Source of the DNA: Pseudomonas sp. LP_7_YM
GTDB lineage: Bacteria; Pseudomonadota; Gammaproteobacteria; Pseudomonadales; Pseudomonadaceae
NCBI RefSeq assembly: GCF_004364435.1
Contig: NZ_SOCT01000005.1
Span: forward strand, 186,001 to 250,000
DNA: 64,000 nucleotides
Direction: 5' to 3'
How positions within the stretch are numbered: the first letter of the stretch is position 1; every line of letters starts with the position of its first letter. The translations under genes were made by a program, and so were the position numbers. The notes under the pieces are model-generated. The model was not told the DNA's origin and made no database searches. It was given only the letters and a program-made list of their open reading frames with translations. Below are positions 29,472-38,459 of this stretch, piece after piece.

Positions 29472-29570
29472 GGCGGGTGACTCCGACGTTGGATGTTCTG
29501 AAACGATTTGATCCGCCTGCCTCTGATCTAGTTCCGTATCTCAAGCGCGAACAGCGGCTGCAGGTGGATC

Positions 29571-29657
29571 TGTAGCGGTGAATTCATTGGCCAGAATCGA
29601 GCGGAAGACATCGTGCGTCGGACATCTGGCCTCATCGCGAATGAATTGGCTCCCACA
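29571..29657. repeat. REP pair (Pseudomonas type)
   Basis: Left copy TGTAGCGGTGAATTCATTGG and inverted right copy starting TCATCGCGAATGAATTGGCT, about 40 bp apart, between the DUF2388 gene and nfeD-like gene. Confidence 0.7.
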
Positions 29658-29676
29658 GATATGGATTCGCTTTTGC

Positions 29677-30123
29677 TCAAACCCCTTCAACCTTCAAAAT
29701 CGCCCCGTCCTGTGCAATGACTGTCACCTGATCGCCTGCCGGGGTGTCAGGGCCTACGACCATCCATACCCCGTCGCCGACCTTGATCTTGCCGCGCCCG
29801 CTGACGATGGCGTCATGCACCACGAACGTCTTGCCAATCAGCTCCGAGCCGCGCATGTTGAGCCCCGGCTGGTCGGACTTGCGAAGCACATTGCGCTGGC
29901 GACGCCACCAATACAGCGCCGTTAACACCGAAAGCACGGCAAACAGCAGGAACTGCACTTCCCAGCTCATCGACGGGAGGATGTACGTGAGAATGCCAAC
30001 GCCCGCCGCTGCCACGCCTATCCAAAGCAAATAACCGCCTGCGCCAAAGACCTCGAGGATCAGCAGCACAGTGCCCAGCCCCAGCCAGTCCCAGAACGAC
30101 AGGTTCTGCACGTAATGCCACAT
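29677..30123 (-). CDS. NfeD-like membrane protein
   Basis: 148 residues: helices near 10-35, 38-55 and 58-70, then a soluble OB-like domain (ELIGKTFVVHDAIVSGRGKIKVGDGVW, residues about 90-120 overall). NfeD proteins pair with SPFH (stomatin-like) proteins as membrane microdomain partners, and the gene lies directly downstream of one here (3-bp gap). Confidence 0.9.
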   Translation of the reverse strand: MWHYVQNLSFWDWLGLGTVLLILEVFGAGGYLLWIGVAAAGVGILTYILPSMSWEVQFLLFAVLSVLTALYWWRRQRNVLRKSDQPGLNMRGSELIGKTFVVHDAIVSGRGKIKVGDGVWMVVGPDTPAGDQVTVIAQDGAILKVEGV

Positions 30124-30126
30124 GAT

Positions 30127-31080
30127 TTAGACTCGCTTGCCCGTGTCGGGCCTGTTCTTGTCGAGATTCCCTTTGTCGAACGTCGCCTTGACGATCTCGC
30201 CGATGCCGCCGATTGCACCGATCATCTGGCTGGCTTCCAGCGGCATCAGGATGACTTTGCTGTTGTTGGCCGACGACAGTTTGCCGAGTGCGTCGATGTA
30301 TTTCTGCGCGACGAAATAATTGATGGCTTGCACGTCACCGGCAGCGATTGCTTCGGACACCACCTGGGTCGCGCGGGCCTCGGCTTCGGCCTGCCGCTCA
30401 CGGGCTTCAGACTCCAGAAACGCGGCCTGCCGCTCGCCTTCGGCTTCGAGAATCTGCGCCTGTTTCTTGCCTTCGGCGGTGAGAATGGCCGAAGCCCGCA
30501 GACCTTCTGCCTCGAGAATCTGAGCGCGTTTGATCCGCTCGGCCTTCATCTGCCCGGACATGGCTGCCATCAGATCCGCGGGCGGGCTGATGTCCTTGAT
30601 CTCGATCCGTGTGATCTTGATGCCCCACGGCGCAGTGGCCTCATCGACGATGCGCAGCAGGCGTTCGTTGATACCGTCGCGCTGGCTGAGCATGGCGTCC
30701 AGCTCCATGGAGCCCAGCACGGTACGGATGTTGGTCTGCAGCAGATTGCGGATCGCATGCTGCAGGTTGTTGACCTCGTACGCCGCCTGCGCGCAATTGA
30801 CCACCTGATAGAAGCACACTGCGTCAATCTGCACTGTGGCGTTGTCGGACGTGATGACCTCCTGCGGCGGAATATCCAGCACCGTTTCCATCATGTTGAT
30901 CCTGTGCCCGATACGGTCCACCACTGGCACGATGATGTTGAGGCCGGGTTTGAGCGTGTTGGTATAGCGCCCGAAGCGCTCGACCGTCCATTGGTAGCCC
31001 TGGGGCACAACCTTGAAGCCCATGAACACGATGGCAATGGCCAGTCCGACGAAAAGTAGAGCCACACTACCGATTTGCAT
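30127..31080 (-). CDS. SPFH/Band 7 membrane protein (QmcA-like)
   Basis: 317 residues with one N-terminal membrane helix ([17 protein letters not shown]), then the SPFH domain ([40 protein letters not shown]) and a long coiled coil with repeated EAEG and [10 protein letters not shown]. This is the stomatin/paraslipin class that oligomerises in the inner membrane. It is coupled to the nfeD-like gene. Role in membrane microdomains or protease control is by family. Confidence 0.92.
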   Translation of the reverse strand: MQIGSVALLFVGLAIAIVFMGFKVVPQGYQWTVERFGRYTNTLKPGLNIIVPVVDRIGHRINMMETVLDIPPQEVITSDNATVQIDAVCFYQVVNCAQAAYEVNNLQHAIRNLLQTNIRTVLGSMELDAMLSQRDGINERLLRIVDEATAPWGIKITRIEIKDISPPADLMAAMSGQMKAERIKRAQILEAEGLRASAILTAEGKKQAQILEAEGERQAAFLESEARERQAEAEARATQVVSEAIAAGDVQAINYFVAQKYIDALGKLSSANNSKVILMPLEASQMIGAIGGIGEIVKATFDKGNLDKNRPDTGKRV

Positions 31081-31217
31081 AATCCGTCCCTGTTGATCGC
31101 TATTGATAAGGCTGCGGAGAGTAAGGTGAAGGCACCCGCTCTGCGAATATTTCTTGTATCAAAAAAATCACTGCGCCGGGAAAAATCGCCATTCATTGCT
31201 TCTGCTAGGCAGCGTGT

Positions 31218-33002
31218 CTACCGTTGCTCGCTGTGCGGCGTAACCCGCAGCACTTCTTCGATCGTGGTCAATCCGGCGGCGACTTTTTGTGCGCCGGACA
31301 AGCGCAGGCTGCGCATGCCGTCCTTGAAACCCTGGCGGCGCAACGCCGTAAGGTCCAGATCTGCGGTGATCAGGGATTTTACTGCGTCGGACATCAGCAT
31401 GATCTCGTACACCCCGGCACGCCCGCGATAACCGGTGTCGCGGCACTCTGCGCAACCCACCGCCTGCTGCGCCCCGCTCGGCACAGGCGCCTGCCAGGGG
31501 CGGGTCAGGGTCTGCCAATCGACTTCATCGATCTCCACCGGCGCTTTGCAATGCGGGCACAGCGTACGCACCAGACGCTGGGCCATCACGCCTAGGATCG
31601 TCGCTTTCAGCAGGTAATGCGGCACCCCCAGCTCCAGCAGACGGCTGATGGCACTGGGCGCGTCGTTGGTGTGCAGTGTCGAAAGTACAAGGTGGCCGGT
31701 GAGCGCGGCCTGAATCGCCATTTCGGCAGTCTCCAGGTCGCGAATCTCGCCGATCATGATGATATCCGGGTCTTGCCGCATCAGGGCGCGAACACCGCTG
31801 GCGAAGGTCAGGTCAATGTTGTGCTGAACCTGCATCTGGTTGAACGCCGGTTCGACCATCTCGATAGGGTCCTCGATGGTGCAAAGATTCACCTCCGCTG
31901 TGGCCAGCTTTTTCAGCGTGGTGTACAGCGTGGTGGTTTTCCCCGAACCGGTCGGCCCGGTCACCAGAATGATGCCGTTGGGCTGGCGCGTCATGCCTTC
32001 CCAACGACGCAAATCGTCGCCGGAGAAGCCCAATTGGTCGAAATCCTTGAGCAGCACTTCCGGATCGAAGATCCGCATCACCATCTTTTCGCCGAACGCA
32101 GTAGGCAAGGTCGACAGGCGTAATTCCACTTCGCCGCCATCGGGGGTCTTGGTTTTGACCCGACCGTCCTGCGGCTTGCGCTTCTCGGCCACGTTCATCC
32201 GGCCAAGGCTCTTCAGGCGGCTGGTGACAGCCATCGTCACCTGTGGCGGAAACTGATAGACGTTGTGCAGCACACCATCGATACGAAAGCGTACGGTCCC
32301 GGCTTCCCGGCGAGGTTCGATGTGAATGTCGCTGGCGCGCTGCTGATAGGCGTACTGGAACAGCCAATCGACGATATTGACGATGTGCGCGTCGTTTGCG
32401 TCCGGTTCCTGATCACTCGCGCCGAGCTTGAGCAACTGCTCGAAGTTACCCAGGTTGCTCACTTTTTGGTCAGTTGCGTTAGCGCCGCTGACTGATTTCG
32501 CCAAACGGTAAAACTCGACGGCCAGTTTCTGTACATCCACGGGGTTGGCGACCACACGCTTGATCGGCATTTTCAGCACGTGCATCAAGTCCGCTTCCCA
32601 CGCTTTTACGTAAGGCTGGGCGCTGGCGATGGTCACGCACTCGCGATCTGCGGCAACGGCCAGGATCTTGTGGCGCTGCGCGAAGGCGTAAGACATCAAA
32701 GGGGTGACGGCGGCTACGTTGATCTTTAACGGATCAATGCGCAGATACGGTTGGCCAGCCTGATCGGCGAGCCAGTCGGTGAGGGTTTCCAGATCGAGCT
32801 TCTTGCCCGGGCGCTTGGGGTCATCGAACTGCTGCGTGGCGATGAATTCCAGCGGATGGGTCTGCAAATGCTGCGTACTTCGGCGCAAGGTCAGTGCGTA
32901 TTCGGCATTGTCCTGATCAAGGTATCCCTGCGCGACGAGATCGCGCAGCACTTCATTCAGATCTAGCCAGCGGTCCTGGGAAGATGAGGCAAGGACGGAC
33001 AT
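31218..33002 (-). CDS. GspE/PilB-family secretion ATPase (orphan)
   Basis: 594-residue hexameric ATPase of type II secretion/type IV pilus machines. Walker A GPTGSGKTTTLY (about residue 330), Asp box and Walker B (IIMIGEIRDLETAEMAIQAA), His box HLVLSTLHTNDA, and a C-terminal zinc motif CPHC...CAEC. An N-terminal GspE_N region (about 1-150) is present. No other secretion or pilus gene is nearby, so its partner machinery is elsewhere or lost. Confidence 0.9.
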   Translation of the reverse strand: MSVLASSSQDRWLDLNEVLRDLVAQGYLDQDNAEYALTLRRSTQHLQTHPLEFIATQQFDDPKRPGKKLDLETLTDWLADQAGQPYLRIDPLKINVAAVTPLMSYAFAQRHKILAVAADRECVTIASAQPYVKAWEADLMHVLKMPIKRVVANPVDVQKLAVEFYRLAKSVSGANATDQKVSNLGNFEQLLKLGASDQEPDANDAHIVNIVDWLFQYAYQQRASDIHIEPRREAGTVRFRIDGVLHNVYQFPPQVTMAVTSRLKSLGRMNVAEKRKPQDGRVKTKTPDGGEVELRLSTLPTAFGEKMVMRIFDPEVLLKDFDQLGFSGDDLRRWEGMTRQPNGIILVTGPTGSGKTTTLYTTLKKLATAEVNLCTIEDPIEMVEPAFNQMQVQHNIDLTFASGVRALMRQDPDIIMIGEIRDLETAEMAIQAALTGHLVLSTLHTNDAPSAISRLLELGVPHYLLKATILGVMAQRLVRTLCPHCKAPVEIDEVDWQTLTRPWQAPVPSGAQQAVGCAECRDTGYRGRAGVYEIMLMSDAVKSLITADLDLTALRRQGFKDGMRSLRLSGAQKVAAGLTTIEEVLRVTPHSEQR

Positions 33003-33112
33003 GCGGGCTCCTTTGGACGAGACGACTTACTAAGTAGATAAGCAAGAGTAGTCCCAAGCGTGCCAGTTGTTGCGTCCTGCAGACAGTGAAGCGTTGCCAA
33101 TATTTTCGAGAC

Positions 33113-33460
33113 TCAACCGACAGCGAGCGAGACGGGCTCGGATAGGACGTGCAAATCGCTGATCGGTTCCAGTTCTACTGTACAAACATTGATCAGGTTG
33201 CGCATTTTTTTACCAATGACCTGTGCCCGATGCCACGTCATGCCGTCCGCTTCAATATTGATCATCAGCATGCCCTCCTGCTGCAAGACGTTGACTTGCT
33301 GCGGGATCAGGTACTGCATGGCGAACAGATTCAGGAGCCGGCACAGCGTATCGGGCTCGGCTTCGGCAAGGATCTGATAGCGTGAGCAGCAATGGGCGTT
33401 GGCAGCGGACCAGGCGTCATAACGAAGCGGGGCGGTGTTGACGGCTTCAAGGTGCGGCAT
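33113..33460 (-). CDS. Small protein with ACT-like features, divergent from an Lrp regulator
   Basis: 115 residues. The C-terminal part (YQILAEAEPDTLCRLLNLFA; VLQQEGMLMINIEADGMTWHRAQVIGKKM) resembles a one-ACT-domain fold like acetolactate synthase small subunits, but I am not sure of the family. ATG 33460 sits behind GGAG. It faces the Lrp gene with about 160 bp between, a typical regulator-target layout. Confidence 0.6.
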   Translation of the reverse strand: MPHLEAVNTAPLRYDAWSAANAHCCSRYQILAEAEPDTLCRLLNLFAMQYLIPQQVNVLQQEGMLMINIEADGMTWHRAQVIGKKMRNLINVCTVELEPISDLHVLSEPVSLAVG

Positions 33461-33622
33461 GCTGAACTCTCCTGTTTTCGTCTGCTGTGCGAATGGGCTT
33501 CGACGAGCTGTTGAGTGAAAGAAAGTTTTACATGCCAGCGTAGAAAATTCTGACCCATAATTAGCTGTTTCAGGCTTGTTGAGAATTGTTAATGTGGGGC
33601 GCGTGTATTTAGAGAATTGATT

Positions 33623-34093
33623 ATGCAAACAGAGCTGGATACTTATGATCGCAAGATACTCGCGTTGCTCCAAGAGGACGCTTCATTGTCCAGCGCGCAG
33701 ATCGCCGAGCAGGTGGGCCTGTCTCAATCCCCGTGCTGGCGCAGGATTCAGCGACTGAAAGATGAAGGAGTGATTCGCAGGCAGGTGACGCTGCTGGATC
33801 GCAAGAAGATCGGGCTGAACACGCAGATCTTTGCGGAGGTAAAACTCAACGCGCACGGTCGCTCCAATTTCACCGAATTCACCGACGCGATTCGTGGGTT
33901 TCCAGAGGTGTTGGAGTGCTATGTGCTGATGGGGTCCGTGGACTTTCTGCTGCGCATTGTCACGCCGGACATTGAGGCCTATGAGCGGTTTTTCTTCGAG
34001 AAGCTGTCGCTGGTGCCGGGGATCCAGGAGGTGAATTCGACCGTGGCGCTTTCCGAGATCAAATCGACGACGAGTTTGCCTATATCGAAGTAG
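33623..34093 (+). CDS. Lrp/AsnC-family transcriptional regulator
   Basis: 156 residues: N-terminal helix-turn-helix (YDRKILALLQEDASLSSAQI; VGLSQSPCWRRIQRLKDEGVI) and C-terminal RAM/ACT sensing domain (FPEVLECYVLMGSVDFLLRI). The ATG at 33623 is preferred to an in-frame TTG two codons upstream. Probable effector is an amino acid. Divergent from the ACT-like gene, its likely target. Confidence 0.92.
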   Translation: MQTELDTYDRKILALLQEDASLSSAQIAEQVGLSQSPCWRRIQRLKDEGVIRRQVTLLDRKKIGLNTQIFAEVKLNAHGRSNFTEFTDAIRGFPEVLECYVLMGSVDFLLRIVTPDIEAYERFFFEKLSLVPGIQEVNSTVALSEIKSTTSLPISK

Positions 34094-34146
34094 CCGGGTT
34101 CTGACGTTTGCTCAGGCGACTGTTCTGCAGCGGCACTCAAGGCCAG

Positions 34147-34169
34147 TAGGAGCCGGCAAGCCAGCTCCT
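34147..34169. repeat. Single REP-type palindrome
   Basis: AGGAGCCGGCAAGCCAGCTCCT forms a short hairpin between the convergent Lrp and CYTH-CHAD genes. Confidence 0.55.
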
Positions 34170-34183
34170 CAGTCAGACTGCCG

Positions 34184-35551
34184 TCAGATCTTCAGCAACG
34201 TCTTCCAGGCCCGGCTTTGCAGTACGGCGATGGTCTGTTGCACGCGTGCTTCGAGGACTTCGTCGCTGATGTCCAGGTGCGCCAGTTGTTCGAGTTTGTT
34301 CAGTTCACCGTACAGGCGGTCCAGCTCTGGCAACTCCAGAGTGTGGCGGGCGTAGTGCAGCCAGCCCTGAATGCGTTCGATGCGAGGCAATTGTTCGGCC
34401 AGATCTTCCGGCTGTTGCTGATAGCGTGGCAGGTTCAGCGCCGTCGCTTCATCGCCCAGAAAGCGCGGGACCCAGCTGCTAAGCATCGCGTTGCCCTGCC
34501 GGTTGCCGCGATTATTGCGCTCGGTGGTCCAGCTTTGCGCCATCAGCCAGCGCGAGGTGGTCAGCGAGAAAAGGCCCCAGCGCGGGTCTTCTAGCTCTTC
34601 GATGAATTGCTCATGGGCCGCAGCACGTACATCGGCGTCTTCCTGACCGGCCTGAACCAGCGTACGCCAGTCTTCCAGCAAGGCATCCAGCGCGGCGCGC
34701 AAGTCGTGAGTGGTGGCACGCGGCGCGGCCTGACCCAGGCTTGAGGACAGTGCGCGCAGTTCGGCGAGCACGTCGACCCATTCCTGCAACAGATTCCAGT
34801 GCCCGTTGAAGCGATACTGCTCGGCCAGACGCTGGCTGCTGCCTAGCAGATACCAGGCCAGCGCGCTGTAGGCCTGATCGACGGAGGTCTCGGCATGCAG
34901 TTCCGGCAGCGGCAACCTGATCGAATAGCTGCTGGCGTCGAACAGGCGATAGCCGCGCTCGGCCTTGCTGATGTCGCAAGGCATCAGCGCCAGCTTCTCA
35001 GCCAACTCTGCAGCCAGTTCCAGCAACGCGGCAGGCTCGCCTTCACGCAGCTCCAACTCCAACTCGCAGATTTCTTCCTGTTGCTTGCCTGCGATGACCT
35101 TGCCCAGGTCCAGCGCCGCCTCGATCACAACCTTGGCCTTGCCACGGCCCCAAGCGATTTCTGCCTTCTCGCGAACGAAGTCGGTGGTGAACAACGGTTT
35201 GATGGTCTTCTTGTCCAGATCCGCCAGTTGCTCGGGCCAGCATTCGCCGTCCAGCTTCTTCACATCCAGCTTGGCCTTGGGCAGTTCCCAGTTGTACTCG
35301 TTGCGCTCGGACAGACCGGCAACGCTCTGGCCGCGGGTCTTCAAGGTCTGGATGATCGCGTCGCCATCACGGCGCACGCGCAGGGCGACCTTGGCGTGGG
35401 CGAGCTCGCGCTCGGGCGTATCGAAATACTGGTTGAACAGCTCCAGCCGCTCCCAACCGCTTTTGTTGCGCTTTTTCAGCAACGGATGGTCGCGCAAGGC
35501 AATGAGGGTTTCGCGGCTGACGCGGAGTTTGATTTCGGTTTCTTTCTGCAT
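34184..35551 (-). CDS. CYTH-CHAD protein (inorganic triphosphatase, YgiF-like)
   Basis: 455 residues. The N-terminal CYTH domain shows the ExExK signature (ETEIK, residues 4-8) and FDTPERELAHAKVALRVRRDGD, the triphosphate tunnel; the C-terminal CHAD domain (about 215-455) is helical with scattered histidines and conserved RVQQT. E. coli YgiF hydrolyses tripolyphosphate. The polyphosphate-binding CHAD domain fits a phosphate role. ATG 35551. It faces argE. Confidence 0.9.
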   Translation of the reverse strand: MQKETEIKLRVSRETLIALRDHPLLKKRNKSGWERLELFNQYFDTPERELAHAKVALRVRRDGDAIIQTLKTRGQSVAGLSERNEYNWELPKAKLDVKKLDGECWPEQLADLDKKTIKPLFTTDFVREKAEIAWGRGKAKVVIEAALDLGKVIAGKQQEEICELELELREGEPAALLELAAELAEKLALMPCDISKAERGYRLFDASSYSIRLPLPELHAETSVDQAYSALAWYLLGSSQRLAEQYRFNGHWNLLQEWVDVLAELRALSSSLGQAAPRATTHDLRAALDALLEDWRTLVQAGQEDADVRAAAHEQFIEELEDPRWGLFSLTTSRWLMAQSWTTERNNRGNRQGNAMLSSWVPRFLGDEATALNLPRYQQQPEDLAEQLPRIERIQGWLHYARHTLELPELDRLYGELNKLEQLAHLDISDEVLEARVQQTIAVLQSRAWKTLLKI

Positions 35552-35723
35552 GGCCGGGAATCCAGGCGCTCTATCGCGATAGGCGCTTTATTTCTGAGAA
35601 CAGGGGACGCAGCCGGAATCGACACAACTGCGTGGGTCGTGCAGTGTACAGGACATCAACCGTGACAGTTTATTCCTGCGGCCCAATCACCCTATGATGG
35701 AGCCAGCATTCGAGGAGTTGCCC

Positions 35724-36872
35724 ATGCCGTTGCCGTCCATGAAAGACCAATTCGCGGCTTTGATCGCCGCGCCTTCGGTGAGCTGCACGCAGCCTGCGCT
35801 GGACCAGTCCAATCGCACCGTCATCGACCTGCTGGCCACCTGGCTTGGCGATCTGGGTTTTGCGTGCGATATCCAGCAAATCAGCCCTGGCAAGTTCAAC
35901 CTGCTGGCGACTTATGGCTCCGGCCCCGGTGGCCTGGTGCTGTCCGGACACAGCGATACCGTTCCTTACGACGACGCACTGTGGAAGACCGATCCGCTGA
36001 AGCTGACAGAAGTCGACGGCAACTGGGTAGGACTCGGCAGCTGTGACATGAAAGGCTTCTTTGCGCTGGCAATCGAGGCGCTGCAACCCTTGCTGAACAA
36101 GCCTTTCAAGCAGCCGTTGATCATTCTGGCGACCTGTGATGAGGAAAGCTCGATGGCTGGCGCCAAGGCCCTTGCGGCTGCCGGTGGCGTGCTGGGGCGC
36201 GCGGCCGTGATCGGCGAGCCTACGGGCCTCAAGCCGATTCGTCTGCATAAGGGCGTGATGATGGAGCGCATCGATATTCTCGGGCGCAGCGGCCATTCAT
36301 CGGACCCGAGCTTGGGTCACAGTGCCCTTGAGGCGATGTACGACGCGATCGGCGCGCTCAAAGGCCTGCGCCAGCAATGGCGGACGCAGTTCAGCAACCC
36401 GCAATTCACTGTGCCCCAGCCAACCATGAATTTCGGCTGCATCCACGGTGGCGACAACCCCAATCGCATCTGTGGGCAGTGCTCGCTGGAGTTTGACCTG
36501 CGCCCGCTGCCGGGCATGGATCCGGAAATGTTGCGTGCTGCGATTCGGCAAAAGCTGCAGCCACTGGCCGAACAGCACCAAGTGAAGATCAACTACGCGC
36601 CGCTGTTCTCGGAGGTCGCGCCGTTCGAACAAAGCGCCGATGCGGAACTGGTACGCGTTGCTGAACGTCTGACGGGTCATACGGCTGAAGCAGTGGCATT
36701 TGGCACCGAAGCGCCTTATCTTCAGCGCCTTGGTTGCGAAACGATCGTATTGGGTCCCGGTGACATCGCTTGCGCGCACCAGCCCGGCGAATATCTCGAA
36801 ATGTCCCGTTTGCAGCCTACCGTGCGTCTATTGCGTCAGTTGATCGAACATTACTGCCTGACTCCCGCGTGA
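35724..36872 (+). CDS. argE: Acetylornithine deacetylase ArgE
   Basis: M20-family dizinc hydrolase, 382 residues, making ornithine in arginine synthesis. Zinc/catalytic motifs: LSGHSDTVPYDD (His, Asp), GSCDMKGFFAL, ATCDEESSMAG (catalytic Glu), GEPTGLKPI, and the C-terminal HQPGEYLE. GAGGAG precedes ATG 35724. It lies 117 bp before argA on the same strand, as in P. aeruginosa. Confidence 0.93.
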   Translation: MPLPSMKDQFAALIAAPSVSCTQPALDQSNRTVIDLLATWLGDLGFACDIQQISPGKFNLLATYGSGPGGLVLSGHSDTVPYDDALWKTDPLKLTEVDGNWVGLGSCDMKGFFALAIEALQPLLNKPFKQPLIILATCDEESSMAGAKALAAAGGVLGRAAVIGEPTGLKPIRLHKGVMMERIDILGRSGHSSDPSLGHSALEAMYDAIGALKGLRQQWRTQFSNPQFTVPQPTMNFGCIHGGDNPNRICGQCSLEFDLRPLPGMDPEMLRAAIRQKLQPLAEQHQVKINYAPLFSEVAPFEQSADAELVRVAERLTGHTAEAVAFGTEAPYLQRLGCETIVLGPGDIACAHQPGEYLEMSRLQPTVRLLRQLIEHYCLTPA

Positions 36873-36989
36873 GTCAGCGCCCATCCAGAAGGAGAGTACG
36901 CGTGTTGCGATGCCTGTTCCGACGATAAAACTCATGCCGTCGTGAGTGTTTCTACCCTTCGTCCCTCTTTTTTACAGGCTCATCCGGAT

Positions 36990-38288
36990 ATGCCCGATTA
37001 CGTCAATTGGCTCCGCCACGCGTCTCCCTACATCAATGCCCACCGCGATTGCACCTTCGTCGTGATGCTTCCGGGCGACGGTATCGATCACCCTAATTTC
37101 GGCAACATCGTGCATGACCTTGTGCTGTTGCACAGTCTGGGTGTGCGTCTGGTGCTGGTTCATGGCTCGCGGCCACAAATCGAGAGCCGTCTGGAAGCAC
37201 GTGGCCTGACGCCGCACTTTCATCGCGACATGCGCGTGACCGACTTTGCGACGCTTGAGTGCGTGATCGACGCCGTGGGCGCACTGCGCATCGCCATTGA
37301 GGCGCGCCTGTCGATGGACATGGCTGCCTCGCCCATGCAGGGCTCACGCCTGCGGGTGACCAGCGGTAACTTCGTCACGGCACGGCCAATTGGTGTGCTT
37401 GAAGGCGTTGATTACCAACACACCGGCGAAGTGCGCCGGATCGACCGCAAGGGTATCAACCGCCTGCTCGACGAGCGTTCGATCGTGTTGCTGTCGCCGC
37501 TGGGTTATTCGCCGACCGGTGAGATTTTCAACCTCGCCTGCGAAGACGTCGCGACCCGCGCTGCGATTGATCTGGGTGCGGAAAAGCTGCTGCTGTTCGG
37601 CGCCGAATCCGGCTTGATGGACGAGCAGGGTCGTCTGGTACGCGAGCTGCGCCCACAGCAGGTCCCCGCGCACCTTCAGCGTCTGGGCAGCAATTACCAG
37701 GCGGAACTGCTGGATGCGGCCGCTCAGGCCTGTCGCGGCGGCGTTGCGCGCAGTCATATCGTCAGCTATGCCGAAGATGGCGCGCTGCTCTCCGAGCTGT
37801 TCACCCGTGCCGGTGGCGGAACCCTGGTGGCGCAGGAGCAATTCGAACTGGTGCGCGAGGCCTCGATTGGCGACGTGGGCGGTTTGATCGATCTGATCAC
37901 GCCACTGGAAGAGCAGGGCATTCTGGTGCGCCGTTCCCGCGAAGTGCTTGAGCGCGAAATCGAGCAGTTCAGCGTGGTGGAGCGCGAAGGGTTGATCATC
38001 GCCTGTGCAGCGTTGTATCCGATTGCCGATTCCGAGACGGGTGAGCTGGCGTGTCTGGCGGTAAACCCTGAGTACCGCCATGGCGGGCGCGGCGACGAGT
38101 TGCTCGAACGCATCGAAGAACGGGCGCGGGCGCAGGGCCTGAAGACCTTGTTCGTGCTTACCACTCGCACTGCGCACTGGTTCCGCGAACGTGGCTTCGA
38201 GCCGAGCAGCGTCGACCGCCTGCCAAGCGCCCGTGCCTCACTGTACAACTATCAGCGTAATTCGAAGATTTTCGAGAAGGCGATTTAA
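36990..38288 (+). CDS. argA: N-acetylglutamate synthase ArgA
   Basis: First step of arginine synthesis, 432 residues. N-terminal amino-acid-kinase-like regulatory domain (VLVHGSRPQIESRL; LLSPLGYSPTGEIFNL) and C-terminal GNAT domain (LACLAVNPEYRHGGRGDELLERI). I chose the ATG at 36990 (MPDYVNWLRHA), the recognised ArgA start, over an in-frame GTG at 36942. Feedback inhibition by arginine is the family rule. Confidence 0.95.
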   Translation: MPDYVNWLRHASPYINAHRDCTFVVMLPGDGIDHPNFGNIVHDLVLLHSLGVRLVLVHGSRPQIESRLEARGLTPHFHRDMRVTDFATLECVIDAVGALRIAIEARLSMDMAASPMQGSRLRVTSGNFVTARPIGVLEGVDYQHTGEVRRIDRKGINRLLDERSIVLLSPLGYSPTGEIFNLACEDVATRAAIDLGAEKLLLFGAESGLMDEQGRLVRELRPQQVPAHLQRLGSNYQAELLDAAAQACRGGVARSHIVSYAEDGALLSELFTRAGGGTLVAQEQFELVREASIGDVGGLIDLITPLEEQGILVRRSREVLEREIEQFSVVEREGLIIACAALYPIADSETGELACLAVNPEYRHGGRGDELLERIEERARAQGLKTLFVLTTRTAHWFRERGFEPSSVDRLPSARASLYNYQRNSKIFEKAI

Positions 38289-38349
38289 GCCAAACCGCGC
38301 CGGGCCCGGGTTTGGGCCAAGGGGTTATTTTCGGTTCGCGGGGATTCCC

Positions 38350-38440
38350 TGCAAGAGCGAATTTATTCGCGAGGCGGCGGTATATCCGGTAGAGATGCTG
38401 CGGATGTACCGGCCAATCGCGAATGAATTCGCTCCCGCAA
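38350..38440. repeat. REP pair (Pseudomonas type)
   Basis: Left copy GCAAGAGCGAATTTATTCGC and inverted right copy ATCGCGAATGAATTCGCTCC, about 41 bp apart, between convergent argA and gshA; may help end both transcripts. Confidence 0.75.
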
Positions 38441-38459
38441 CGCGCTCAAAAGCCTTGTG

